From Agrostemma githago (lineage: Eukaryota; Streptophyta; Magnoliopsida; Caryophyllales; Caryophyllaceae), in the NCBI GenBank assembly GCA_958450325.1, contig OY288249.1, positions 68,698,166 to 68,762,165 of the forward strand: a stretch of 64,000 nt of DNA, in the 5' to 3' direction. Positions within the stretch are counted from its first letter, which is position 1; every line of letters starts with the position of its first letter. The translations under genes were made by a program, and so were the position numbers. Under the pieces are notes generated by a model that searched no databases, was not told where the DNA came from, and saw only the letters and a program-made list of their open reading frames with translations. Below are positions 1-12,400 of the stretch, piece by piece.

Positions 1-103
1 TGGCTGTGTTAGTTTTGTGCTTAAAATGTAAGCAACGGATTTCGTTGATTGATGTACATAATAATAGTTCACTTACCCCTTGTCTGTCTTTCTCTTCTCA
101 TTT

Positions 104-1290
104 TTAACTGGGGTGTTCACCACATGCTCTAATTCTGTAGGGTGTTTTTATAAGTTGTCTTCTTTTGGTTGCTCTTGTCAAAACATTATCATCGTTGGTA
201 TATATGACATATTTGATAAGTAGAATTTGTTGTTGTTGTTGTTGGGTCATAATTTTTGTTGTTACCTTTGGATTTTCGTCCTTCCTTTCCACTATGGTTG
301 GAGTTGGAGGGTTCTTTGACTCGTTAATACCTTTTGGCACTTTAGTTCCCGTTCGTCATTGTATTTGGTAATCTCAATTTTAACTTTCATGGTGTGTTCT
401 CCCCCGACACATTGTTGGAGTATGTTAAACATTTTCTCCTTTCCTCTGTCCTGGTTTTTTTCTCTCGTTAGGACAATACGTTAATTATTTGTTCGTGTAG
501 TTGGTTTGGTATTTTTTGCGTACCTTTTCATATGGAGTTAGTAATGATTCGATTGGTCTGCAGATGATCTTCTCAGCTTTCCTCCCAAAGACCACCAAAG
601 TTCTGTAAGCTGTTTCGTCTACTATTGTAGTGATTAATCTGTACCTGTGTTGTGGGTATTAACATATTTCTGAGTTTTTTCTTACCTTTGTTTGGGTAGG
701 GTATTGATTCGTTACATTGGCGACACTTTTCATCCTCATTGATTCCAGTTGGGCATGATGTGCAAGATTGATATCGCCAGTCAACATTTGTTCTTAATTC
801 TGTTATCGTTTTGTGGCATTTGAATATATCATTTTGTTCTAATAGTTTCATTTAATCGACAATGTTTCTAGTACCTCATATCAATAAGCATGCGATGTAG
901 GTCGACATTAACTAATCTGTGACATCTATTTGTAGAAGCTCTGCAAGTGTCGAAGTGAGCATTTCTTCTGCCACGTCAACATCAAGGATCCTTATTTGGA
1001 CGGGGGGTTCTTGGTCCTTGTAGGTTGGAATGGCGCCGCAAATAATAATATGTGGTTATTCTGGTATGCGTAAGATCGACTACATGTTCAGTGTCCAGGA
1101 TTTTTATTGTGGTTTGGTCAAATGCTTACCTTTGCAGTAACATTTTAGTCTCCGACAAGTCCAAGTGAAGAAAAATCTTGGTCCTTTATGTGGACTATAG
1201 TTGGTAATCTCATGTATCGGTGTTATAATCCTTGTTAATAAGTATGGCAAGTACCTTATTAATATACTAATGAAGTTTATTACCATCATA
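104..1290 (-). pseudogene. Decayed RPA70-like (replication protein A large subunit) relic
   Basis: On the minus strand, residues encoded at 573-851 contain a zinc-ribbon pattern, CTSC followed eight residues later by CRQC, preceded by WRYQ. This matches the C-terminal DNA-binding OB fold (DBD-C) of RPA1-like proteins. Nearer the left edge (104-340) a low-complexity tail rich in K, T, P and Q resembles the C-terminus of plant RPA1-like proteins. Between about 950 and 1080 the minus strand has short open stretches that could be an earlier OB fold, but stops and frame changes interrupt them. No complete gene can be built. RPA-like genes occur as cellular paralogues and inside autonomous Helitrons, and I cannot tell which this was. 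The zinc ribbon is the firm part; the outer limits are approximate. Confidence 0.5.
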
Positions 1291-1299
1291 ATTTATGAC

Positions 1300-3290
1300 T
1301 CTTGTAGATGTGAGGGCTACGACCATGTCATGTCCATTTTTTTTGCCAATTTCTTCAGTAATGAAGTCTAATGCATCGCCCCACAGAGTCACATTGATTA
1401 TTTTTTGCTTGTATGTAGTCATTATATTGTAGTAAGATAATTATTTTACATGTAACTATATGTGTGTTGAAGATGCTCAAGTTACCTTTTATCTTGTATT
1501 TGTATATGTCTTAAATGCGTTTGATCATTTTTTGTTAACACTTCCCTTTTTTCCTCGATTGTAGTCAGCAAGCCCACAACATCTGCACAATGTGGTTAAA
1601 AATAATCAATAGGCAAATAGAATGTTAAAAATAATATAATTGTTGCATTTGATAGTGCATTTGTCGGTGTGCTTTTCTATCAAATATTGTCTCCCATCCA
1701 ATCCATGCTTGACATTAGATTTGGGTAACTTTTAAGAAATTTGGTAAAAAGTAAGGGTAACATTAGATTAGAGGAATGATATGTGGATTGTATTGTAAAG
1801 TCATTTGACATAAAAGGAATGTAAAGCTTGGACTAGATGGTCTATTTATAGTAAATGTAAAGCATGGATTGGATGGGAGGGAGTAATCATTTGTTGTTAC
1901 GTTCCTCCAATTTGTCGAGCGAGTGGAATTCGAATTTGTGAAGTGAAATATTCTGAGTTTGGTTCTTATATATCCTTCTGTATTGATGTAAATGGGGTGC
2001 ACTTGATGATGTTTGGATTTCCTTTGACTAACATGTACGATCTATTGTTTTGTGCGACCTCAAAGTGCCAGAGGCTGTAAATTTCCCTCTTGTGTAGTAC
2101 TCCTTCATATGAGGTCATCCACCGCTTTGGTATTGTTGCATGTATGTATGATTTCCCTGGCCAGAATCACATAAATACATATCTTAATCTTAATCATTGT
2201 CATGGTTGGTGAAAGTAGTATATAATTAAATAATTAAGTTATATTCTTTGGTGATTCTTGGATCTTTTAATTTAAAGGATCAGACTTAACTTATGAGGAT
2301 TGTAAGCGCACCTTTAAAGGTTTGAATAGTTAAAAAATAGACCACACGCTTTTCAGTAATTGGCTTGCATTGTTAAAAATAGACAGTGAATCATAATATT
2401 TGTTAAATTAAAGGATTGTGATAGCACTTCTTTGTCTAATAGCACCATGTCTATCGACAGTGGGAGGGTTATCCTTGTTCGGTGTTACTCATCATATCCT
2501 CGTGACCCATGCTGTTATTTGATATTTGGACTTTGAGGCAATCAAGCCTACAGTTGTAGTTGTTATTGGTGTCATTGGTTTGATTTTTTGATTGCTTCTT
2601 GACTATTTTGCTGCATTATTGTGTTGTGTGTTTTAGTTCGGGTGTTAAAGAGTGTATTGTCAAAGCAATATGCATGTAGTATTTATACCTATTTTTTGTA
2701 TTGAAATTATATTTATGTCGACTTTATTATGATATTTATACCTATATGTCTTTTGATTTATCCTTGTAAACTGTTGAATGTAATTTATGAGATTTTTTTA
2801 TTTAATTACATTCTATTTAGTATGTTGTCTGTATACCTTCTCAATTGCCTTAAATATTTTAAAGAAGCAACTTAAATGTCGCTTTGGTTGTACAGTACTA
2901 ACATCATCTTATTTAGCAAAAGTTATCGTAATTAGAGGTGTACCAGTTGAAGTTGAATATCCAATCAATTTTCCGACATCTCCTTCGAGGATCACCGATA
3001 CCTTATCAACCTACCTGCAACTGTTTGACAAGAAAGCGTTAAATAATAGTTGTTCTACTTCTAGAATTATTACATGCATCCTAATGGCACTCTGAAATCA
3101 GTAATTAATTATTCACATTCAACTTCATTCGTCCCCGTCAATCGTACCGTGATTCATATCAGTAAATAAATTAGTCTAAAGTACTAATTCTAACGCAGCT
3201 AGTCAAATAAGGTAATACTCCGTATTTGACAAATTCATACCTTAGTAACGTAAAAATAAGTGAGATGACAAATCTATATTGAAGAGTTTA
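1300..3290. other. AT-rich intergenic stretch, no gene recognised
   Basis: I see no convincing coding region. Short open frames exist, such as 2787-3095 on the plus strand, but they have no recognisable domain and a composition like the surrounding sequence. One copy of the dispersed 9-mer TACTCCGTA lies at 3216-3224. Confidence 0.5.
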
Positions 3291-4756
3291 TGGATCCCTA
3301 AGTACCTAAGAGGGGGAGGGGGTGAATTAGGTACCTTTTAAAAATTCAACTTAATCTTTATTGATTAAAGTAAGTTGAGTGGAAGTAGAAAACAATTAGG
3401 TGAAGAAGTACTAGACTTAACATACAACGGACAGTCAGACTGTTACGCTCTGTCTTAGCAAGGAGTACGGCTACAGAACAAAGCCACAATATATCAACCG
3501 TTGTCAGACTGTATTCGATTCGCTTAGAAGAATGAGAAGCTACAGACGAATGTCACAGTAGGCGACTGTTGCGTGAAAAGAGATAGCACAACTAAGCTAA
3601 GTTTGAAGCTTGAGCAAATGAAAGAAAAAGCTAAATAACATGTTTTATCAAAGAGATGCAGCGGAAAATAAAGAACGCGATAAAAACACGATATTTTTGA
3701 ATTGGTTCGGCCAACACTTTAAGGGCCTACGTTCAATGCTTTTCTTATTGCTTTTCTTTAGAAATCTACTCCGAATTCAAAAGACCCTTACAATAATAAA
3801 GCGACCCATAACCTACTCCGGTTACGACCAACAACCTACTCCGGTTGCGATTTTGAGTTTACGAGATTACTCCGTCTCTAACTCACCAATGACCTACTCC
3901 GGTCACGACCAATAGCCTACTCCGGCTACGACTCTTAATAACTTAGAAAAGTTACAAAGATTATAATTCTAACCAAGTTAGACAAGAGTGTATATGATTC
4001 TGTATAACAGTGTGTTCGACTGTGACTTTGAAATTACTGAAGACTTTTCGAAAATACTTTGCAAAATGTTTTATGATTTAAACCTTTTAAAGAACAAAAT
4101 GCAATATCAGATTTAGAATTGATGTGTTTGAAAGTCTTGAGAAATGAATGAAGCAAATGGGTTTCTTTTATAGTAGATGTGAAAATTGGATAAAAGAAAG
4201 ATGCATCATTTCAAATCCAAAGGTTTATAGAGATAATTGTTTTTCCAATGGATAAAAGGAAGAACCATTAGATTGAAGTGCACAACTAGCAAAGTTGAGT
4301 AGTCAATTCATCCTTCCAAAGTAATGAATGCTTTTATGGAAAAACTTGGGGAAAGAGGTTTATTGTTGCACAAGAAACCAACCCATCTCTTTTTTTCAGA
4401 AATCAGATTTTTTCAAAGCCAATTTTATTTTTTGTAAAAGATTTTTCTAAGGATTAAACTTTTGAAAATAAAATCTTTTTGATCCTTTTAAGAGCTGTCG
4501 AACGATGTAACAGTCAGCCTGACTGTTACTTACTGCTGTACCGAATATACACACTTTGCCTTTACAAGTGACTTATGGACTTAGACTCATTTCTATTCTC
4601 TTCAAATGAAGTTCTTGATCTTTATCTTGGGTAGCTTTGGCTTGTCTTGATAACATCATTCTTGAATTAACACATTTGATAATTATCCCACTAATGACGA
4701 TTAACCTATAAGATTAAACTAGAGCACAAGTTAAATAGGCATTGTCATCATCAACA
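3291..4756 (-). mobile_element. Probable solo LTR of a SIRE/Maximus-like Copia element
   Basis: On the minus strand the block begins TGTTGATGATGACAATGCC and ends in a C-rich segment (complement of 3310-3330, agggggagggggtgaatta) followed by TTAGGTACTTAGGGATCCA. A start with TGATGATGACAATG and an end with a C-run are typical of long Copia LTRs of the SIRE type. The block contains four spaced copies of CCTACTCCGG (3812-3928) and an inverted repeat around 4508-4530. No internal gag-pol lies next to it, so it is read as a solo LTR. I did not find a convincing 5-bp target duplication, so the ends are approximate. Confidence 0.45.
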
Positions 4757-5289
4757 AACCCAACATATATGTTTCATTTGATTCGGCCTCATCCAATTTA
4801 TGCTTTAGCAACCTTAGATGCTTATGTACTTTATTACTCCCTCCGATCATAATTAATTGCCCCATACAATATTGCACGAAAAATAAGGAGGTATTATATT
4901 TATTATGTAATTAAATACAGAGTATAATTTAGTGGGTGTCTCTACATTTTCTCCAATAAAATCATGGTGAGAAGTGAGCATTAGGTAGATAAAGGATGAG
5001 AAATGATTTGTTTGATGTTTAATATAGTATAATATATATAGATTACAATTTTCGTAGTTGTGTCTTTCCACGTGAATTAACTTAAAATACAAATTCATGT
5101 GAATTTAATTTTCTGGTAACTTCATGCTTCCATGATAAACCAAACAACCAATAACACATGACGAAGTCTCAAGCGAGTCAATGTTAGAAATGGTCCTCAA
5201 GGTACAATTGGCGTGGACATAGGAGTGGAGAATCGTGGTGAAAAGTGATAGCAAAGACGTGATTAACATTCTTCGAGACAAGTAAGAAG
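4757..5289. other. Intergenic stretch with a truncated MITE end
   Basis: At 4837 a TACTCCCTCCG end typical of Stowaway-like MITEs is followed by AT-rich sequence, but I find no matching inverted end. No coding region is recognisable. Confidence 0.4.
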
Positions 5290-5300
5290 GACGTTGTGAG

Positions 5301-5499
5301 TTTTTTTTTTTTTTTTTTTTGATGAACGAGGGAACCCACAGCCGCTAAGGTAAACCGCCCGTGGGCGACATGCTCGAAATCTAGAAGCCATAGTCTCAAG
5401 CCATACAACTCCCACAAGTTCGCGCTTGCAGGGGCTTGAACCTGAGACCCTTGGGCCAATGACCACAAGTTTTAACCACTAGGTAACACCCTTATGGGC
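5301..5499 (-). mobile_element. tRNA-derived SINE with 11-bp target-site duplication
   Basis: Read on the minus strand, the element starts near GGGTGTTACCTAGTGGTTAA, which is a Pol III A-box-like sequence. It continues to GGTTCAAGCCCC, a B-box match, and ends in a poly(A) run of about 20 (plus-strand T run at 5301-5320). The 11 bp GACGTTGTGAG occur on both sides, at 5290-5300 and 5500-5510, as a direct target-site duplication. The A box, B box, 3' poly(A) and duplication together define a SINE retroposed by LINE machinery. It lies about 0.8 kb upstream of the NOV promoter. Confidence 0.88.
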
Positions 5500-5685
5500 G
5501 ACGTTGTGAGTTGTTTGATAGTTGTAATGAGATTCTGTAGATCTGTGACGGTTTTGATAGCTTACTGTGGTCGTATGTGAAACATTGTTTTAAACATTGA
5601 TTTGTTGTCGGTTATTAGTAGGAAACTGTGGGAAGTCAACTTTACCTCTGAACTTTGTTCTTATAGCTGAGGCCGATTTACGTTA

Positions 5686-5948
5686 TGCTCCCTCTGTTCC
5701 AACCATTTGTATACGTTTGTTTTATGCACGTACGTCGATACTCGTTTTCTTTTGTCTATATCTTTAGTTACGTGTTACTAAAAATTATAAAAAATTGATA
5801 TTTATAATGTATTTTATTAGACGATTTAAACAAGATCCCACATGACTATCTTTTATCTTATATATTAGAAGTTATATTGAAGATTTTCATCACTTATAAA
5901 TAGTGTTAAAAAAGCAAGTGTATAAATTCGTTGGAACGGAGAAAGGAT
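5686..5948. mobile_element. Stowaway/Tc1-mariner-like MITE
   Basis: The left end (CTCCCTCTGTTCCAACCATT) is mirrored imperfectly by the right end (GTTGGAACGGAGAAAGGA), with TA at both borders. Stowaway-type MITEs duplicate TA on insertion. There is no coding capacity. Confidence 0.6.
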
Positions 5949-5984
5949 TAATAGTCACCGCTTTGAAATTTCAAAAAAATAATA

Positions 5985-6191
5985 TTCCCTCCGAGTTCCT
6001 ATTATTGTCCCAAAAGGTTTTGGGATGAAAAATAAGGAAGGGGAAATGAGTGGTTGAAAAAAGAAGGAGGAAGAGAGATAAATGGAAGAGTAATTGTGGA
6101 CCACACATTGATGGCCTAAAAAGGAAAGTGGGACAAAAATCAAACTCAAACCAAAAAGGAAAGTGGGACAATAATAGGAACTCGGAGGGAG
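5985..6191. mobile_element. Stowaway-like MITE, 207 bp, near-perfect terminal inverted repeats
   Basis: The first 27 bases (from TCCCTCCGAGTTCC) match the inverted last 27 bases (ending GGAACTCGGAGGGAG) with one difference. TA borders lie at 5983-5984 and 6192-6193. It sits about 130 bp upstream of the NOV TATA box, so it may influence that promoter. Confidence 0.85.
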
Positions 6192-6320
6192 TACTCCGCA
6201 ACAAAAAAAAAAATAGTGTTAAAAATTAGTCACATGCGCGGAGTAAATACTTAGGAGACATATGGCGGTAGTTTTTGTGGAATTTGTTTCAAAATGTGAT
6301 ACGTAGCCCTGCCTCAGTAG

Positions 6321-6435
6321 TGACGTATAAAAGCACAAAAACCCGAGAAGAAGAAGAAGAAGAAGAAGTGCTCCATAGAAACCCTGCCTAAACCCTACCT
6401 AAACCCTTCACTCCTCGTCAATACCACCGTCATCA
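6321..6435 (+). promoter_or_regulatory. NOV core promoter and 5' UTR: TATA box, GAA repeat, telo-box cluster
   Basis: TATAAAA lies at 6326-6332, directly after a TGACGT motif. A GAA trinucleotide run follows (about 6345-6368), then three AAACCCT units at about 6378-6408, the plant telo-box type motif. The NOV start codon is at 6436, giving a plausible spacing of about 105 bp from the TATA box. Telo-boxes are frequent in promoters of genes active in dividing cells. Function here is inferred from motifs only. Confidence 0.65.
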
Positions 6436-9400
6436 ATGGCCGGCCGCGGTCGTCACAATCGCCCTCCACACTCCCGACCTCCGCCACAACAACAACCACC
6501 TCCGCCGCCGCAACAATTCGACCCCAATTTACTCCTCCTCCACAACCTCAATCAACTGCTTCAAAATCCTTACTCCCAAACCCCCAATTTCCCTCCTCAA
6601 AACCCTAATTTTATGCCTCATTTCCAGCCTCAGAACCCTAATTTCCAGCCTCAGAACCCCAATTTCTTCCCTCAAAACCCTAATTTCACCATAAATCCAA
6701 TTAATTTCCCCCATAATGCAAATCAATTGCCCCCTCAAAACTCTAACCCTAGCCCTTCTGAATCAACTCAGGAACATCAGCGTCAGCAACAGCAACAGCA
6801 ACAGCATCATCAGCGGCCTGATGGAGTGATTACGATTCAGCCTCAGAAGGCGCCACAGAAGAATAAGTTCCCTCTCCCGCCGCGGAAAAACAATACAGCT
6901 GTTGAGCAGAGGGGGAAGATTGATGCCGCCGTTGTCTCTGTTCACCGGGAATTGGTGGCCGGCGAAAAGGAGCACATCTCATCTTGGAAGGTTTCGCAGG
7001 CAGTGTTGGTCAGGTTGAAGGCGGATTCTTGGGATGCTTTAGGGTTTCAATTGCAGGAAATTCCGCCGCTTCGTCAGCTTCTTCTCACTGAAGGAAAGGT
7101 CTACCATATTATTCTTGATTTTCGATTAGTTTTCATATGTTACATTGTCATTATTATGTTATTAGATTCGTGTGAATATGCCATGTCTAATACTTTATGA
7201 GCTAGTCTGGATTCAGAGAGTTTGAGGGGAAGTGAGCAAGTGGAGGGAAATGCAGGGGAATCCATTTTCTCTCCCAAGGAAAGATTTGGAGCGAAACATC
7301 CTCACCCCTTTCGTCCTCCTCATCCCTTCCTGTCCTCTCCCCTTCCCTCCTGTCAAGCCCTACATGTGGTCGATGGTGTTGATAGGGGTGGAACGGGAGA
7401 TGTTCATTACCATTAAGTATGCTCAGTTGTGATGGCCTGTAGTCATAACTTCCGAACGAAGGTTACACTAAAGAAGGGGTTATATGATATGTCCACAGGT
7501 AGTTATAACTTATTGGGTTGCAATTGCTATCTTACATGGTTGAGAAACTCTTATTAGGCCGTTTGTTGGATGCATACAAGGGTTTCATTTCATTGAATGA
7601 TTAGTGTGGACATGCGTGTCTAATACAAGACTAATTGTACATGGATTTGTGCATACTTGTAAGCTAGGTCAAGTTGAGAATGGGTGGTATTGAAATTTTG
7701 ACCGAGTAGGAGTTATGATTTCAAGGTTATTTGTTAGTGTTCGTTGATAGTTCAGCCCTTCTAGCCTCAGATTTCTCTCTCCTTTGGGTGGCCATCGGTA
7801 AGTAGGGCAGGCTTAGAAGTTTTGGAAGATAATATGAATGCAGTAGTTTTCAGTGGGACAAAGGTTAGCTGATTAATAAAATGTAAAAAGATAATGACTC
7901 CCTTTGTGTTCTTTGCTTGAACGAGGTTGTATGGGTGGTCTGTTTCCCTTTCCATTTTTTGCTGAGAAACAGAGTTCTTATAAAAGTTACTAGAACTTGT
8001 GTCTTAATTGGATGTTTGAGTTTAACATAGTCTGGCATCAGTACATCACCTAATAGATATAAGTTGATCTTAACTGAAATTTGAAGGACTATGTGCCTAT
8101 AATAGGCTTTGCTTCTCTGAGTTCCTAGGTACATTTCAGTCATCTGGAAGGGACGGATCTGGTCAATAGTATTATTGAAAGTATCTCACTTGAAATATTT
8201 TCTTATTCTGTAAATTTTCTGGTTCATTATGATTATGATCTGGATATCTCTTGATTTATTGTGCTATCGATGTCTACAAGTGAACACACACAAGAGACAA
8301 TACATGCTTGTCATTTTGTAAACTATTGTTATTAGTGGCTGTAAATTCAGCTGATAACCGTTTTTCTTTCTTATCTCAGATCAATGCCTTCATTCACTGT
8401 CATGTAGCTGCTCATAAGATAACGTCTTTGTTTGATTTGCAAGAGGCCTTATGCAAAAATGAAGGCATTGGAAAATTTGAAGAGCTAGGGTTGGGTCCCT
8501 TTCTAATGCATCCACTTGTCATTCACTATTTCTCTATAAGCAACGGTATAGATGAAGTGTATGAAATAACAGCTGAGAAAATAATTTCCCATCTTTCTAT
8601 ATATCTTCACCAAAAACATCGAGATGCTAATGTTGAGGAGTTTATGGATTTCATTGCAAAGAAGAGTAAAGTGACTAGTAAGGAGAAACTTGGAGTGCGG
8701 ATCCAAAGTCTTGGGTAGGTATTTTTTTTGTACTTATCTTGACGAACAATTTCTTTGTGAATTACATTATTGTAATGGTTTTAATTTGTTGGTTTCTTAG
8801 AAAGCATGCGTTAAAATGTGGTGCTGGTGTGCGGGCGTTAGCTTTACATTGCCTTAGTATTTTGGAGATCGTTCTCCTTGTCCGAGTAGACAGTGTGTAG
8901 CGCCTTATTTTGATGCTTTATGGAATTTGTTAGTGCATCTTATTTGGATATGTAAATAATTTGTTATCACACAAGGGCTGAATTACCAAGGCTAAGTTTT
9001 CTAGTTCTAGTTGTGGGTAACCTTCCTAAGGAGTCTTTCAAATATTATTTGAATTCAAACGAAGAATTTGCATTAATAAACTAAAATGCTTGCCCCCTTT
9101 CATTCTTAATGATCTTCAGTTCTTCACTTTCATTTTGGACAAAAAATAAGAAGCACAATATATGCGGAGGAAAATAGAAGGAGAAAAAGAATGTGGGGTC
9201 ACGATACATGTGGACCACAAATTATAGGCTAAGGGAAAGTGGAACATCTTTGTGAAGTTTCCAGTAAAGGAAATATGGAACATCTTTGTAAAGAGGAGGG
9301 AGTCATCCTTTTTTTTGGGTGTAAATGTAAGTATGGGAGTCATACTTCATTATTCCAAAATAGTGAAAAACCTAAGATCGTATGTGTTAATGTTATATTT

Positions 9401-12400
9401 GTGTTTAGTTTTATTATCATGGGGAAAGAGGTCTTCACATTAGTTAGAGTTTTGACTCAAAATGTTGGTGACTCTGCTCATCCATTTGCACATTTTTGTG
9501 AGTATTTTGAACTAGGATTACTGACTGAAATAAAGGTAGTACTAAACTCGCAAGTCATACGGAGTAACACACAATCATGATTACTTAGTATAGAAGTTTA
9601 GGAGGAGGAACCTGTTCCCACAAAGAAAAGGAAGTTGTGAAGAGATTCCAGGAATGTTATTTACGGAGTACGATTTGACTTTAACAGATCACTTTGACAA
9701 TGTGGCCTTTGATGTGATCTTGCTCACTTGAGGGTTATTATGCTGCAGATCTTGGTTATCATTGCTATAGGTTTATATTGACATTATCTTATGCTTTGGA
9801 CTTTATGTTTCTTGTGTTGGCATCTAGTAGTATCAGCACCAGGCTCTGTTGGTAGCTTCGAGGCAGCTTCAACCTCAAATATTAACAGTACAAATGATGG
9901 GTCGGTGAAACATGTAACATTAGCAGAGGACAAGAAGTTGACCATGCTTATGTTTCTAATTTCCTGACAATATTTTTTGTATAAGTTATACTCGAGCTAG
10001 ATGAGCTGGCCGCTCATTCCTAATTCCCAATCACACTATTTCAGGATGCACATTGGTATGCTATGTAAAGCTCGTGGTGCACAAACTCAAATACTGAAAA
10101 AGTTTACTGACAATGTAGAAGAGAAAGCCAAGAAGCGAAAGAAAAAGCGACCATTGTTCTCTTTGCAGAAGAAAGAGCTTGATGAACGTTTCTCTGACAT
10201 AACTCAGCGTGTCTCATCATTTGCGTCCGTTAACAAAGACTTTAACGGTCAGCATTTACTATTTAGTTCCTCAAGTTCTGATGAGATTGATGATGTGACA
10301 GAGAGTTCTGATAGTGAAGAAAAGTCCTCGTCTAAGCAAAATCTATCTTCAATTAATAAAAGCAAAAGTGGAGAGAAAGTGAGCAGCTGCCCTTATCCAT
10401 CTGTTGCTGAAGAAATTTCAAGGTTGGGTTTGAGAGGTGAAGTAAGGGAAGCAACTTCTCCATCTGTTCAGGCATGCGAGCCTGCAAAAAAGAGAAGGAA
10501 ACTGAAAAGTCAAAGTCATGGGAAGACAGTTGCACAGAGTTCTCAACCTCCTCTCTTAATACGTTCAGATATTGAGACCAGTGGGAGTGGACATCCAAAC
10601 AATGACGATAAATCGCTCGATGAGGACTCTATTAGGATGTTCATCACAACCTGGAAGGATGCTTGCCGGGGGCACACAGCCGCTGAGGTATGATGATATA
10701 TTGTCACTGCATGTAGAATTTAGATATTAATCTCTTTTGTTTGGCTTTTGGAAGCTGTTCATCCTCCCTTTAATTTGTTTCATTCGATTTTAAGTCTTTA
10801 TTGATGCTCACCAGTAGCTTAGTACTGTAATCCTTGTAATGTGATTAATAATATATGGAATGCAAGATGAGGGAAGGACCTGGCTTTTAAGGTATCTACA
10901 ACAAATCCCTCAAAATGTACCTTTCAAGCTATCACCTCTATAGAGAGTCTTGGGTAGCATATCTAGCAATTCTACGAGAAGTGAGGGACTTATATATCAC
11001 ATATTCACATCTACAACAAATCCCTTAAAATGTACATTTCAAACTGTCACCTCTATAGAGAGCCTTAGGTAGCAAATATCGCAATACTACGAGAAATGAG
11101 GGACTTATATGTCCACATATTCACATCTACAACCTTTACTTAACTTTTTTGTTATCCTTTTCTGCCACAATGGTGTTTTCTTCTTGGAATAGTGATGAAC
11201 AACGGTGCCATTTATAAGAAACATGATATTATCAATCATGAAATTAGGATTCAATGCATGGTGGTAACACACGTAATTTTTTTTTACCTAATTACTCATT
11301 TCTGCAATTTAAATCATGGACCTTTTTTTTAATCTTGAAAATTTATGGAAGTATATTATGTTAGAAACTTTTTCTTCTTTTTGTATGTAAACAGTTTTCT
11401 TTACTCCATTTCTTTCTTATATGAAACTCATGTTAAAAAAGTTGTGAATAACCTTGTAATTTGCTGCAGGTTTTTGAGAAAATGCTGAACTTCTATAAGA
11501 TGAAGAAAGGACAAAAAAATAAATTAACAAAAGCTTTCTCAAGATACCCACTTGTGGGGTTGCTCAATGTTGCGGTGAGTGCTCGGTTTTATATGATTTG
11601 TTATTTATTTTCTCAGATTTCCCTCTTTTTTCTTCTTTTTCTCATTCCATTGCTCCTCTAATGGTCCTCCTTGCAAAGCTCTTTTGTTGTGACCTTCTCA
11701 TTCCATCTCCAACCACTAGACATTGCATGCTTACACCTAAAGTGAATAAAATAAGAGGAGGAACTAAAAGTGAGGTGAGAGTGAATGGAAGGCCAAGTGG
11801 AAATGTAAATTACTAAAATGGCTATCAAACTCATATTTTTGTATCGTGATCTCAAGGTATAATGATCTTTGAAATGATCTTTGAAATGGGAGGGAAGGGA
11901 GAAGTAGGAAGGGCTTTAAGGCTTACATAGTTTGCAATCTGTGAGGCTCTTGATAAAAAGTGTTTTTATTTATTTATTGGGAAAAATATCTTCCTCATTA
12001 GTAGCGTGTACTTTTGCAGCTATGTCATCAAGGATTTATCTTCTAGATACTAAAGGAGAAACCACTTAAAAAAAGAAGGGATACATGCCACAACCTCATC
12101 TAAATTTTCCTGCCTATAAACACACTTATGGATTGCATTTGGGATACAAAAGAAAATCTAAAATAAATCCAGCATACAAAAGTCATTACAATAGTAGATT
12201 TAATGAGTTTTTTTAAATAAAATATTTAGCATACTTATTTAAAATTTATTTCAAAATTTCATTTCAATTGAGGATTAAAAAAAAAACGTAAATCAGTATG
12301 TTATTCTAAAATTTATTTGCATCGCTAATATATGACCCCTTTGTATAAGCAAGCGTTTGCATGGGACCTAAACTAGTTTAGTTATTATTTTATGTAGGTT

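Noticed and set aside
5184..5468. Minus-strand frames of 94 and 67 codons
   Set aside because: They run through the SINE and its poly(A) tract, so they are translations of a non-coding retroposon.
7222..7432. Overlapping short frames after NOV exon 1
   Set aside because: They lie in intron 1, have no similarity to NOV, and NOV continues in phase at 8380.
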